From contig OX387200.1 in assembly GCA_947561715.1 (NCBI GenBank), positions 20,958,501 to 21,022,500 on the forward strand: a stretch of DNA of 64,000 nt, given 5' to 3'. This DNA is from Ascidia mentula (lineage: Eukaryota > Chordata > Ascidiacea > Phlebobranchia > Ascidiidae). The notes beneath the pieces were generated by a model that worked only from the letters and a program-made list of their open reading frames with translations, searched no databases and was not told the DNA's origin. This document shows positions 11,156 to 25,011 of this stretch, piece by piece; within the stretch, counting starts at the first letter, position 1; each line of letters begins with the position of its first letter. The position numbers and the translations under genes are program-made.

Positions 11156-14100
11156 CTCTGGCGCATTTTTAAACAGTTATGAGCAAAAATATTTACGTCC
11201 GTATAAGATCCGGTTACAATTTTATTACGTGTTTGCATGACGTCCACCATAGACTGTTTGACGCTCGGTACATTCTTTAATTACATTTTTGGATAAACTA
11301 AGACAATCTCACCGTCGGTTTGCAACACAATTTTATATTGACGGTTCATAAGAAGGCACTATAGAAACTTTAACTTCCGTGCACCACTTACTCCATTACA
11401 TGCAAAATTTACATTTTATTTTTCAAAATAGTAGTCGCAACTTGGAGGTGTATTTGTGTTGTTCGACTGGCAAGAATTGGTTTAAAATCGGGTGTGTTTC
11501 ACTGCTACGTATTAAGCCAATCATAAGATGTTAGTGTTGCAATTGTCCATGCACTTAATAAATTTTACTCGTATTCTCGCCATCCCTGTGTACATTTAGT
11601 GCAAACTTTACGACGCACAGTTTCAATAAAAACGTTCTCTGTTCGTTTATGATTTGGGGTTTGGGAGATCAAACACCATGCGTTGGTCGTGGTTTCAACC
11701 TAGTGGTGAAAGTACATATCCTGGCGGTGACTTGCATATATATCCTAGCGTGGAAGTATGTAACCTAGTAGTGACTTGCATATATATCCTAGTAGCGCAG
11801 TGTCAGGTTACAAAAAAACCTATACCACATTCCATCAACTTTACGTGGAATAGACTGTACGGAGCAGCTTAAAATGCCACAAGTACCTGGAGCTACTGAG
11901 TCAACACAATTCGACATTAAATTTTCATGAGAGTTACAAATCTCCACTTTATTGCCAGGGACAGGAGATACAGAGGACTGTGAAATATCTGTAAGCCAGT
12001 GAACACTACCGCACCGATCCCAAAAATCAATAACACCAGCAATTTAAATCTGTATATATCAACACAAGCTAATGTAGCGAGACGGAATTGTGTCTGGTTG
12101 GTAGAAACCATCGGCATATGGGGGAGCCTTGTGTTTGTGTCGAGCGTCGCTCGGCTGCTAACGACGCTGAAACGTGTCGTTCTGTTGACTTTGGAGTGAA
12201 AACGGGAATGGGAGAAGCCCAGACAAAGTCATTGTGGAGTTGCCTGCGCAAATGGGAAAGAAGAGAAAGTGTGTGCTAAAGGTTAGAAGTTAATATCTTT
12301 GCTTTAAATAAGACTGTAACGCATTATCGGTAGCTGGTTTCGTCAACGAAGTTCTTAATGTGAGAATATCGATCTGCAAGCCGCAAGGTTTCGACCCAAC
12401 AAGGTGTGAGACGATTTAAACTATAGTTTGTCACTGTTGGTTTGAACGGAAAAGATATTCGTAAATTAATTTTCGAACGATAAACAATTAGACCTCCAGG
12501 CCAGGTTCCAAATGTGCATTCAGTTGCACAAACGTTGAAATTAGTTCGCCAAGTGCGAAATTTGGAGCATGTCACCGTCACAAGCCGCAACCGATGTTGT
12601 TGTGTTGTCATGGCAACAGCATCACGTTGCAGACGTGCGTATGATACGATGTTAAATCTCGATGTGAAAACCCAGAGTACAACTCTCCCCAATCCATGTG
12701 AAAACATTGGAAAACTGCAACCACACGTTACCGGAGTGTGTTCCAATTATTTCGGGTAGCTTCGGTCGTTACGTGCGGGCTATAAAAAGCATTATTACGC
12801 AACAGACCCCACAGTTACGTGAATAAAGAAAGTTCCTCTCCAAATAATTATGATTTAATGATGCCCCGAAATTGAACACCACAGAAAGTGGAAACAGGGA
12901 AACAAACAAAAGAAAATTAGGGGAGATTTGAAACCGATACGTGTGGAATCACAGTAAAATCCTACTTGACGTCAGCTGTTCGTGAGGCCGGTCAGGTTGC
13001 GATTGTTACGTATAAATGAATATTGTGTCGTCACATCACAAGTTGAAAGAATTAAATTGCGGGTTGCAACGATCTGCATAAAACATTTTAAATTATTGAT
13101 TAGGCAACAAAGGCACAGCCGTAGTTATACTTCCAAAATGCAATGCATTACGTTGTGGTTGGTTAGTCAGCACTTATACGAAAATATGAAACTTTCGTTT
13201 AACTGATATTTACGCTATTTTTGTGTACAAACTTTCAGAGAGCAAAAACTTTTCCACCAACAAAGGCTGTACGTCAGTGCAATATGATAATATCGTTACT
13301 TTAAACGATTCCTCGTGTATCGTGCTGCTTCAGATAACACGAAATGCGTCACAAGCTTTTCAGCATAACAAATTTTTCCACACCCTAAACCCTGTGCGCA
13401 TTTCATCCCAAAACGGAAATACATCTCCGTAAACCTCGATCGCGTCATTTCGAGAACAACATAAACGTTTATGACGTAACACTGGAAACTTGATAAGTGT
13501 CCACTCGACGCGGCAGCGGGATTTAAGTCGAGGGGGAAGGGTGGTTTATCGATGTCCGAAAGTTGGCAGAGGTCCATACATCAAAACACGTCCCTATCCA
13601 TACACTGATTCAGTGTACACAAGAGCTGAGTGCGGCCGAACAACTCTGAGCTGCTTGGACGCTCGCCAAACAAGGAGAATGTACACAATCACATTGAAAG
13701 CACTGTGACGTGCTACACGAGATTTGAAGGCCGCGTCGTTTGGCTTTCCAACAGGTTTACGCGAAGCCATTCGGTGTTGCCGGTTTGACATGTAAGACGA
13801 TATCTCTTACTTTGTCGTCTTTAGATTAAATGAGGGAAGTGTGTCAGAACACCACGTAAATGCTTCCTGTTTTTGCCAGAATGTTTATGAGTATTCATGT
13901 TTTTTTCTTCTTTGAATGGCTCGCAAAGTATATAAAGGAGGCGTCCAGCGTTATTACGACCATACCTGAAATATTTGGGATGTCAGATCGAGGTTTAAAG
14001 GCGTCAGGGCAACTTGTAAGCTGGTTTTTGTCGTGTTGTAAACGCAGTGGTATGAATGTTAGGAATTGTGAATTAAGCCAATTTTAAATTTCCGACGCAA

Positions 14101-15768
14101 GATTTATTTCATAAACTGTTCGTGGGTCTGTAACAATGCATCAAAAAGTTTACGTAAAATCTACCATGCGCGATTAACAAAAACTATTGTTATTTAATCA
14201 GGTTTGGCTAATACCCAATCGTTGAAATTTTGCGAGCAATAATTAATTGATGAAACTTACAAAGAATAAGCCATCCGATACGTTGTTGTATATGTTTAAT
14301 CGTGTTGAATGCTGTGTTGCACTGTTTTAAAATATTGATATTATATAAACCAGGGCAAACCTATTGCTTTTGTTGTATTTTAACATTGCGCATTTCCCAT
14401 GGTAGTCTTGACGTAACAATTTCTTGTAGTGAGAAAAGTTGCTCAAAGTGATTGAATATCTGATTATCGTGGGGTAATTTGTCACCCATCCAAGATACTT
14501 GAAAGAACCTGAGCACTTTTAAAGTCACTATTGTGGGCGCTTTGGCGCCAAAGTTGGCTGGTATCTATTGTGTTTTTAAGATTCTTCAACGTTTTTTAAA
14601 CCTTTATTGTATAAGTCACAAATTGTCGTATTTTGTTTAAACGTTTGGAATCCAATTTTTTTAAACTAAAAAAATGATATTGACCTGATAATAGCGTGCT
14701 TCTCTGTAAATACTTTAAAAGGACATTTCAAAAACTTTTCCAGTTACACACCGAAAAGGCCAAATTACGTGTGTAACTTGTTAATGGATGCCCTAAGTCA
14801 ACAAAGCCACATATGAAACACTTATACTCCGACAAGAGGCTTTCCAAAACCAACAGAATTGATGCCATGCGAGTTCGAATCTGCAGGTCAGCATCTGTTA
14901 CAAACACTGCGCAACAGTTTAAAAGCCTCGGACAATGCGAAACCTGATAATCCAAAACAACAACAGGCTATTTTGAAATGGGTTCCTAAATTTAGAAGTT
15001 TATTAAGTGGGTTACATGAGGGAATGGTGTCTTAGGTCACGTAACGCCCTGACTCGACTTGAACTGGTACAATTTAAGACGGGAGAATTAATTAAATATT
15101 GTATTGTATATGACTCTTGACACTGTATGTGCGCAAACAAATTCGAACACAGTTCAAACTTTGTAAATTCAAGCTTGAATAAATTTGTCTTTATCACGTG
15201 AAGGTACATATTATAGCAATAAAAGAACCTACGCAAAAAAATAAAAAAGCTACGCAAAAAAATTAAATTGACTTAAAAATAATGAACCCTCTTTTAGAAA
15301 GCAGACAACCAAAATTAATCTATGATGGCCAAAAAAGAGTTTTGTGCTATTTCTGATGCCTTGCGTTCTGAACGGGGCTTACTTTGCTGCACAATAGCGC
15401 TGCCATCAATACTAATGAGGCTAGCCACAGGAAAAGTCATTTGGGCTTTTACAACCACAATGCGAAGATCCACAGTCACTTTAACGGGCGAATGACTGCA
15501 AATAAAAGTAACGCCTCTACCTAGTGTTTTCTCACAATGGCTTATGTTTGGCAACAAACTATGTACCATTGTTGCGTATAGCTTTGTGACGTCTTGCGTT
15601 GGTCAGGCAAAGACAAGAATGTTTGGTGATTTTGTGACCTGACCTCGCAATGGCTGCGCAAAGCGACGGTGTTTCTGATTCACGTCAGAGCTTTGAGTTG
15701 CCTCCAAGGGTAACAAAGTTATGTTTTGCAGTGTTAAGTGCTGAGTAGCAACTGTAGCAGAACTGAAA
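11156..15768. other. Gene-poor intergenic DNA
   Basis: Between the SLC43-like gene and the LRR gene. Several overlapping ORFs of 60-140 codons occur on both strands (the longest at 12324-12746, minus), but none shows domain motifs, splice-consistent partners or similarity I recognise. Holds the minisatellite at 11699-11800 and a perfect TGACGTCA (CRE) palindrome at 12967-12974. The last few hundred bases should hold the LRR promoter; TTTTGCAG ending at 15730 is a possible trans-splice or 5'UTR acceptor. Confidence 0.5.
11699..11800. repeat. Minisatellite, ~20-24-bp units
   Basis: About five units starting CCTAG/CCTGG. Two nearly identical long units (CGGTGACTTGCATATATAT and AGTGACTTGCATATATAT) alternate with shorter units (GTGGTGAAAGTACATAT, CGTGGAAGTATGTAA), giving a higher-order period of about 44 bp. 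No coding role seen. Confidence 0.7.
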
Positions 15769-18700
15769 ATGCCTCTCAGGAAACCAACAGTCAAGCAAAA
15801 CCTTGATTTTTCAACAATCCAGCGCAGGCGACAACTGAAACACCCCAAGGCTCGGGATAAGGAGGCAGACAGAATTCTCAACCGCGTGCTGAAACGAACG
15901 GGTGGCACGAGACGTGATGCTGAAAATCGTCAATTCTCTCTCAAGTTTTCCTCGTTGCAATTGGAATCTCTGCCAGTGGAGCTTTTCGAAGATGAGTTCT
16001 TGTATGAAAAGTGTGTTCTGTACCTCATCGGTCTGGATTTGTCTGACAACAACTTAAAGCACCTGGACATAGAAATCGGCGACTTTGTTTGCTTGAAAAG
16101 CTTGGACTTATCCAAAAATAGGTAAGTTTGAATGAAGTCTGCTTTTGGTAGAAAAGTTGTGACTTAATACAAAAATCTGGTCATTAAACCGAAACAGAAA
16201 ATATACAGGTTCTTGTGTAAATTCCATCCAAACTAATGTTACTGATGAGTAAAATTCATCCTTATTACTTAGAAGAAACAAATTCGTGATCATTTTCCAT
16301 TATGCAACATGGTAAGTTTAACAGAACCCATTTGTGTTCGACAGATTGCGCAACCTCCCTTCAACTTTCGCCAACCTCAGCTCTCTTGTCGAACTTAACG
16401 CAACGTACAACCAACTGGTAATGCTGCCCAAGACCCTGCACAAGTGTGCCGCTCTCGCCACCGTAAAAGTTGCACACAACAAACTACGTAGCCTGCCTCA
16501 GCACATCGGGTCCATTCCGACTTTACTGATGCTCGACGCCGGCGAAAACGCCCTCAAGTGAGTAATTTAGGTGGTTTTGTTGTTTATTTTTTCGTAAAAG
16601 CTTCCCAATGAATCTTATTCAAAATGTTGTTTATATCATTTCTGAATTGTCATTGGCACGTTTTGCAAAGGTAAAATTTTAAAATCTGTCACGGCCCGGT
16701 TATTTGGTAACATTTAAACTACAATGTGATAAATAGAACATATTAATTAAAATATAATTTGACAAAAGACAAGTATTCACTTCGCACCAGAACAAATCGG
16801 TAAAAAAGTCCGGCGGTTAAGAAACACTGGTTCTAACATATTCAAATGATTCTGAAGAAACATAAAAAAACTGTTCCAAACAACAAAGGTATTGTTTTGT
16901 AGATCGGTGCCAAAGTCAGTTTACCAAATTCAAAAAGTTCTAAACGTGGCTGGGAACCAACTACGTCAGCTACCGGAACCGGAAGTAAAGAAACCGAAAT
17001 CAGCCAATCAGAGGATTCGGTGCATCGAAGCTTCCCACAACGAGATAGAAATCTTACCAAGCAAAATCTCACTGCTTGCAAGGTTGGATTAAAATTTCCG
17101 GGGTTTAAAACAAATTAAGCAATAATTTCTTGACGCGAAATCTTGATGTCTCGGTTCCGAACAACGAGACTTTTGACGCTTGGTGTTGCCGTGAAATAAA
17201 AATATTGATGAAAATACAGTTGGTATAAAAGTACATCAGTAAATGAATAAATGGAACAATATACTAAAGAACAGCATGTGCAAATATAACCGAAAAAATT
17301 CGGTAAAAGATCAGTTAAGAGAAATCGCAGGCTGTGTGTAACGACACTCTATATATGTGTATGAAAACACAAAGATGTTTATTTTTTACACCCAGCTTGC
17401 AGTCAATCAATCTCTGCGGCAACAAGTTGGCTGAACTTCCCCAAAGCATCGGCGAGCTTAAACAACTGATATGTCTCGACGTTTGCCAGAACAAGTTGGA
17501 ATACTTGCCGGAGACGCTAGGGGCGCTCGAGAGTCTGCGTTTCCTGGATCTTCGCGAAAACAAACTCCAAAATCTTCCTGAATCGTTGGCTGAGTTGAGT
17601 CAGTTGATGACTTTAGACTGCGGAGGGAATAAGATCGAAGTTGTCCCCGGAAAGTTGAGGAATATCAAAAGTTTGCAGGTTAGTTGTGGAGTGTTATATA
17701 AGGTTTGAGATCAAATCAGTTGCTTGTTTGATTGTGATCTGGTACGTAGAACTAAATAAATAAAAAAGGAGACCCGCAAATCAAAATCACACTTGCATGC
17801 GCTAAATACCAAACTCTGTTCACTGCCTTAACTTCGACAACATCTCTGACTTTTAACAAAGTAAATATTTTCCACCCTATAGGGCTTAGATCTCTCGGAC
17901 AACCAAATTTCAAAGATGCCGAGCTTGGCTGGGATGTCAGATTTGGTGACAGCCGATCTTTCACGAAACAACATTTCCACTGTGGGTGAGATAGGAGACA
18001 TGCCGAGTTTGTACAACCTGGATCTTTCAAACAACAAGCTTCAAAATCTGCCGGAGACGATTGGAAACTTGAGCGCTCTCAAGAAAATTCAAGTCGCCAA
18101 TAACGAATTGGAGGGGTTGCCTCAAAGCATCGGAAATTTAAGGTTATTTTGATGAAAAGAATGAATTATTTTTCCCCAAAAAGCATTGGTTTGCTTTTGT
18201 TTCACATCGTTCATAGGAATAATCACAGTGTTTTTGATATAAATCATCACAAAACTGTACTTACTGACTCGCAAACAACATACAAAGCAACAAATTTTTT
18301 GCAGTCATTTCCAAACTACAAAAGGCATCTACTTAACATACAGATATACCTAAAACGGTACTTTCCCCTACAGTTCGGTTCGAGCTATTGACGTCAGCAA
18401 CAATCACCTCACCACCCTCAACACATCACTGCGCCAACTCGGGCGTCTAACGTCACTAAATGCCGCCAACAACGATCTGACATCACTTCCACAGCCGTTT
18501 GGTTTTCTGAGGTCGCTTCGCAACGTCGATCTTTCCAATAATTCACTCCAAGCACTTGAGAGTCCATATGGCTCTCTGCCTAGGGGAATCACCGAGTTGA
18601 AGGCGCGCGGAAACAGTTTTGAAGGTAAAAACGTTTGGAAACATTAACTTGTGTTGTATTTGTTCGTGGCATTGTGTTTGTCTAGTGCGTTTTTAAGGGA

Positions 18701-21700
18701 TAGGAATTCGTGGTCATTTTTTTGCATGCATTTGGCTGGAATATATGATCAACCTATATTTTTTTGTAAATTTTGATTCTGGTGTTGGCTGCAGTATGAT
18801 ACAGCTGTTTCGTTATGTAAGGAATTTGAGTGCAACTTTTTGGAATTTGGACCACCATGGTCCAATGCGCAATTAATCATATTCCACCAATCCACTGGAG
18901 CAAGTTGCTCTCAAAATTACAACCAACCTTATGCCACAGTTCCACGCGATCGATCACTTTACAGTAGCTTTGAATTAGGTTGTTGGCCCCGAATTGAATC
19001 CGCACCTGAAAATATAAATTACTTTCACAATCGCTGCTGAAATTTCCGCACCCTGCAAGGGCGAAACGGGTTTCATGAAATACAACAGCACAAAAGACAG
19101 AATAGAAACCAACGTCAAATATGATGAGTGTCGACAAACATCGAGTTCAAAAACGCGAGCTTTGTGTCGCGCGTAGCGTGTCGCTACATGTCGGGTGCCG
19201 CACACTCTCCAAATATTTACTTTAGATCACGATTTCAAATAGTTCCCATGCAACTCGGTGAGCAGCTGCTTGATTGACGCGATTTAAAGACCACGGAATG
19301 AAAACATTTTAGCAAGTTTCCATGAAATCTTAAAAGGAATTTAATCTTCGAGGGTGTGCTCGCTTGTGCAAACACTTCAATGTGGGCATTGAACTTTGAT
19401 ATTTTGGTTCAAGTCGTGGGTTGGTTTTGTTTGCTTAAACATTCCACAACGTTATGTAACTTTTTTATTATGTTTAGTTTAAAGTCTCAAAATGTGCAGA
19501 CACCCAATATCAGGTCTATGCGTGGATGGGTTTAAATCGAATTATCATGATTTTACGGTGATTAGTTTTGAATGGTTTTGTTATGATACAAAGTAAATGC
19601 TTAGTTGAGCGTTGTTGTGAGTGTTTTCAAAAATTACCACACCGTTGCAACTTTATTCTTTCAACGCAGGTAAAATTCCAAAACGCGTCCTGAACGAACT
19701 CCGATTCTTGACCTCGCTTGACCTCTCCTCGTCACACCTTACGTCACTTCCGGACAGCCTGGGTCGCCTGCACTTACTTCGCGACCTCAACCTGTCCAAC
19801 AACCGCTTGACGGCGCTGCCGAACACGTCGGTCCAGCTCTACTCGCTTGCGAAGTTGAACGTGGCGTCCAATCAGGTGCAACGATTGCCCGATGACGTAG
19901 GCACGTGGAGCCACCTAGTGACACTCGACGCATCGCACAACAAGTATGACTGGTGTATCGATTTTCTCTTTTTACCAGCAGAATCTGACCTTAGATTATG
20001 TATTACATATTTCGACAAAGTTTTGCTGCATATTGAGTATGTTTTTCAAATCGTGTGCTGCACACAGTTGTGCATATTGTCTTATCAGTGTAGTTGGTGA
20101 CTTGGAACGGTCTTGTTGTCTAGCATTGAAATAATGTAAACTATCTTCCGCTTAAAGATCATTATTTCTTATAAGTTCTAACTTGATGCAGAATGAAACG
20201 CTTGCCCAAAGCAGTCGGCCAACTCGTATCACTTTCAACTTTGGATGTTTCGTTCAACGTTTTGGAGGAAATTGAACCCGAGGTTTTTGTGCTCCAACGT
20301 TTAGAGGTGAATTTACATAAAGTTGGCGGAAGATTGTTTATCCCGACGTTTTCAAATGACTTTTTACTGTTCTGTTTCAATGTTGTTGTCGCAAGCTTAC
20401 TTGACACGATACTTTACGAGTATTATTTCTATATTAAACTGTGTGACCTTTCAGCTTGTTTACGGATAAAATAACGAAAAGTTCTATGATACGTGGGAGA
20501 ATTCTCCGAAAAAGTTTAATGATATAAAAACTAGGGAGAAATGGAAACGTCGAAAAAGACCTAAAATCTATATTTCTCAGATTGTAGTTGGTTGTATGCG
20601 ACCAGGCAATAATTTTTATGTTTCTCTCTGGTTGTCAAAAAATATAACTTGTTCATGCCTCACTCACTCAGAACCTTCATTTGAACGACAACAAATTAAA
20701 GAAGCTACAACGTCCCTCCTCAGCGCCACCTGGTGTACTAAGAGTGCTTGACGTATCGGGGAATCACCTTGATGGGATTGAAGATGACCTTGATCTGATG
20801 ATCTCGGTAAGTTTTGAAATGGATGTTATCGATACCGCAGTATATAGGTGTGAACTTTGCCACGCAAGTGAAATATGAATTAAGAACGAAATTCCTCGCC
20901 TTGCGTTGTGGCAAGTGACGGATTAGGGTGGTCCAAACACAGCGTACATCATCCAAGTATAATTTAAGGCTTTTTTAATGAAAGTTTGAGAGGTGAGTTG
21001 TTGGTACCTTCTGCAGGTAATTCTATAAGCCAAATTATCAGCCGAACAGCTTGCGTTGAAACGGTATTGCGGCCCCTGAAACTCGCAAACTACGTCTATT
21101 CTGTGCTGGATATAACAAATTAGGCAAACAAGAAACAAATAAGGGAATACCCCAGTTCGTTACAAACTTTATCTTATGTGGTTAAAATTTAGGTTCGGTC
21201 ACTCAACATTTCCAGGAACAACTTGAATGAATTTCCAGAGTCGCTCGGCAAACTCAAGTTCGCCACCTACCTCAACTTCGGTGGGAATAAGGTAATGGCT
21301 TTTACTGCCATTTTCACACGTTTTTTACCGCTGTTAGTACAGATTGATTGAAAAGTCAGCTTGCTGCTCGTTGTTAATGACTAAAAATAATCAAACAACA
21401 TCTTCTGATGTGTTTATTTCCATGTTCAGGTACAGAAACTACCGAAGAAGGTCGACTTTCCGAAACCGCTAAAGGAACTCGATTTATCCAACAACCAAAT
21501 CACTGAAATCCCACTTTCTTTAAAGAAATGCAGACATTTGGCAAAACTAGACATCACAGGTAATTTAACTCGTCTGCATGCTCGTTATATTGGCCACTGT
21601 ATGTAAATGTCGCCTTATCTCAATCCTATCACTGTCATAGTTGTTTTAAGTTACGTAAAGCAAAAACACTTAACACACGTATATAAGTGTATAAGTTTCT

Positions 21701-23128
21701 GATTATAAAACCATCATCTTGTACATTTTAGAAACTTGCGCAATTTTTGTGTAATTCAGCATTTATTTAATACTCTTGTTCAATTCAGGAAATCGCATAC
21801 AGCAACTGCCCGCACCTTTGCTCAGTATGAAAAAACTCACCAAGCTTTACGCCGAAGGCAATCCGGTGCAGCAGAATCTTCCCGAGCGCTTCCGATCCCA
21901 CACGAAGTCTTCCGAAGTTAAATCGCAGCGTACACAGCAGCCAGATCAGGTTGGTATCAGTTTAAGATATATCTCGCTTTGACATTGCGGAGTTCTACGC
22001 CCTGGCTCACAAAGCCATTTCGACCAGTCCAATGTTATGTCTCATTCTTTTTCGTTGACTCAGCAAGTTCATAGTGGTAGAATTTATATATGTTTGTGGA
22101 TACGTGTCGGAAAAACGGTCCCTTGATGGGTTATTTCAAGGATATTGGCTTCGGTTTGTGAAATTCAACAAGAGGTTTCATTATTTGTTACGTTTCCACT
22201 CAGGATTCGGTGCCGGAAGGTGAAATGAGTTCAGTTGATGCTCTTTTGGCTAGAGCGAAAACGCTCCACAAACGACCTCCCCTCATGGATCGTGTGATCA
22301 ACATTCAAACTGAAGAAGCTGCATTGGTTGAAGAAGAAGAACAAGCTGAGCAGAAGGTGGAACAACCAGAAGAAACGGTATTTTTTGTTTTCATTTATAC
22401 CAAATTTTGCAAATACCCCCTTTTTTTTTTATCTACACCAACGTTTAGAAGATTAGCTTACACCTGCAAATATAATATAATGTCTATATTGAGTGTTTGC
22501 AAGCAACAAAATATCCCTAACCTCAACACTTACATGCTCAAGAGCTTGTTATTGTCGAGTTCAATAACTTCAAAAGCATCAAAGAAGAACTTGTTTAAAG
22601 GAAATATTTAACTTTTCCGCAAAAATTTACGAAAACGCACAACACTAACAGCTTATGGTGACTCAGAGACAGAACCCATTATAATATGTGGCCGATATCA
22701 AGTTTCACAGCAATTAACTGCGATTATGCGATTCCTACATTGTCTGTTACCTAGTTTGTTATCACAACGCTTGTCTTTCTTTACAGTCCGCAGCAGTGCG
22801 GGAGGCGGGAGACTCAACACCGTCGCCCACCAAAAAGTCCAAGGGCAAGAAACGCAAAGTCAGCAAAGACGCCGGCGCCGAAGCAGAACGATTCCTTATG
22901 TCCCTGAAAAGTCAATCGAACAAAAATGTGCCCGCGGAACTCGTGGGCCCTCCAATTATCAGTGTCGACTCCGCAGCGGCAGAGTCTTGCCGTCGGGATC
23001 GACTCGTCAGTCAAAGCGATACTAACGTTGCGGATACATTGAAGAGAGAAACAAGAAAGGCAAACCGCGTCGCTGTCAAAAGATCCGGGTCTATAGAAGT
23101 TGCGCAAGTCATCAGCGCCGCTGTCTGA
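15769..23128 (+). CDS. Large intracellular leucine-rich-repeat protein (unnamed)
   Basis: Fourteen exons with continuous phase: 15769-16121, 16345-16557, 16903-17082, 17396-17678, 17883-18142, 18374-18624, 19670-19943, 20192-20306, 20672-20806, 21193-21291, 21430-21559, 21789-21949, 22204-22377, 22787-23128; 989 aa. A basic N-terminal ~60 residues (RRRQLKHPKARDKEADRIL) lead into roughly 25 short LRRs of the SHOC2/Scribble type (LxxLDLSxNxLxxLPxxIGxL), about residues 70-790. The tail (800-989) is charged, with an acidic EEEEQ stretch and a Lys-rich KKSKGKKRKVSK segment that could be a nuclear localisation signal. No signal peptide, membrane span, kinase or PDZ domain. Presumably a scaffold or adaptor. 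Several introns cut in phase 2 right at the conserved LRR Asn (SKN-R, GENAL-K, SHN-K), which suggests growth by exon duplication. I could not assign an orthologue. Confidence 0.88.
18625..19669 (+). other. Longest LRR-gene intron (1.05 kb)
   Basis: The gene's other introns are shorter, about 140-410 bp. Both ends have normal splice signals (GAAG/GTAAAA, TCAACGCAG/GT) and join in phase 1. No nested gene or clear repeat was seen inside it. Confidence 0.5.
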
Positions 23129-23771
23129 TGTCGTGGAACAATGTTTCATCTTGAGAAGCAAACATCGTTTTCCACTGTAAAGCTCTGCCACTATCAACAT
23201 TATTGATGGCTTCCGCAGTGAATTTATTGTCTTTTGTTTTGCTTATGGCGGCGGACGGTATAATGAGTAAATAATCTGCGTTGGTAATTGTGGAAACTAT
23301 ATTTTAAATCCCTTTGTCGCCAGCACCGTCATTTATCCCGTCGATAAAAATATCGTAATGCACAGAATCAGACATAAATTATGCGATCCCTGAAAATTCG
23401 CGCGCCTTGTATTGAAACCCCGCGTCATCCACAGTTGAATGTAACCAACAAGAACTTGCAGTTTGTTTATTATTGACTCCGTTCCATTCCATCTTGCGCT
23501 TGTACCAAGCTCTTGTCTCGCCCCGTCCACAACTTGTAATGCAGTATATATAGCTTCGCTTTTTTTCCTGCATTAACATTGCGTCACTTTGCACCGTAAC
23601 ACGATCCGCTGAAAATAAGTTTATTCACTTAAAACTCAGGAGTTTGTCACACTGGAAATAGAGCAGCTGTGTTCTTTCGCCACAGTATATTTGGTTCCGT
23701 CCCGCAATAAGTTCTGTGAAAATGTACATGAAATAGTGCGCCTACTGTGTTATGTTAAAAAGCTTTCAAAC

Positions 23772-23777
23772 AATAAA
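23772..23777 (+). terminator. Candidate poly(A) signal of LRR gene
   Basis: AATAAA about 640 nt past the LRR stop codon, the first canonical hexamer on that strand. A long 3'UTR for such a genome, so an upstream variant signal may be used instead. Confidence 0.35.
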
Positions 23778-24877
23778 GTTTATTACGTTATATTTGGTGC
23801 AATATGTGTTACTGTAGAGAGGAAACAGTTGAGAATAAGACCAAGTATAAGAGAGCGGTTCTGAATGCAGCCAACCAACTTTGGTTGCAGAATTAACGCG
23901 AATGTATAAAAGTTTACTGCAATTCGAAATAAGGCTTTAATTTCTAGGTTAGTTTCGTTAAACCGGATGTGACGTCAGATGGTAAGTTCCAAAAGATCAA
24001 CTTATCGTGGATACAACTATAAGGTTCAGTATTGTATATGAACTGATAGCACAATCAACATACTAGGATTGCAAAGGTAAAATTCCGCAAAAATAAAAAA
24101 TAGTTTCTTTGCGCGTTGAATAAAATTGAGCCCAAAATTATTCAAAAAGTTATTGTAAAAGTTTCCAAACATTGGTAACATTGAACTTTAAATGGACGCC
24201 CACAAAATGTGCAAAAAGTCACATCGAACGTACAACACGTTTACTTGCCATACTGCCAATATTGGACGCCTTATTTCACTAATATAAAACACACCCGGTT
24301 ATGAACACGAAGAACAACTCGTTATGAGTGGAATACTTGAATCTTCGCCGGGAAATCAGACCTGAGCAGGTAATTTACCACATAACGAGTTAAAGCAAAC
24401 ACAACATAACACATAGGACTCTTTCATGCGTAACCGTCGGTAAAGTGGGGAAGCACCGATACTGAAAACAATGTTCGATCCAAAACAATATCCCACCTAT
24501 TTCGCAAACCTCGCATCGGTAAGATAGAATGAATTTGATTGAAATGTGGAAATGCAAGGTCGTTTCGAGCATTCTGTTAAAGTTAGATGATATGTTTTTG
24601 ACAAGGGGCCAACGTAACAGTGGGAAGTAATAGATAAAATGAATCGATTTGCCATTTATGCGTAAACAGTTGGCGTTCTGCTTGGCTGCGTAAACACATG
24701 GAAAATGGGGCACAGGCCATAAATTGGGGCAATCTTGGGTCATTGTTCCATTTGTCGGCCAAACTCGACACAAAACTATGCGTAAAAGGACGTGCCGCAT
24801 CGCAATAAAACAATATTCCGCATACAATAATGCGATAACAATGAATTAATGCATTGTTTTTCACTGGCATCTCCTTC

Positions 24878-25011
24878 TACGTCACAATTCAATATGATGA
24901 TGTCATCATCAACTTCAAAAAAGAAAGTGAAGACAAACGAAAAGGCCGGAATTCCGACAAAACATCGTTCATTCCTTCCTTGTTACGTCATACGGTGCGA
25001 TTATGACGTCA
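24878..25011. promoter_or_regulatory. Cluster of CRE/ATF-like sites
   Basis: Four sites within 135 bp: TACGTCAC (24878-24885), TGATGTCATCA (24898-24908), TTACGTCA (24983-24990) and a perfect TGACGTCA palindrome (25004-25011). CREB/ATF/bZIP proteins bind such motifs. Position between two 3' ends is unusual for a promoter, so this may be an enhancer or chance. Confidence 0.3.

Noticed and set aside
12324-12746. 140-codon open frame on the minus strand in the gene-poor region
   Set aside because: No recognisable domain, an overlapping open frame on the other strand, no splice partners and no start context; length is not exceptional for this composition.
24315-24391. Inverted repeat AACTCGTTATG / CATAACGAGTT
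   Set aside because: Arms are only about 11-14 bp with no extension, terminal motif or target duplication; may be chance.
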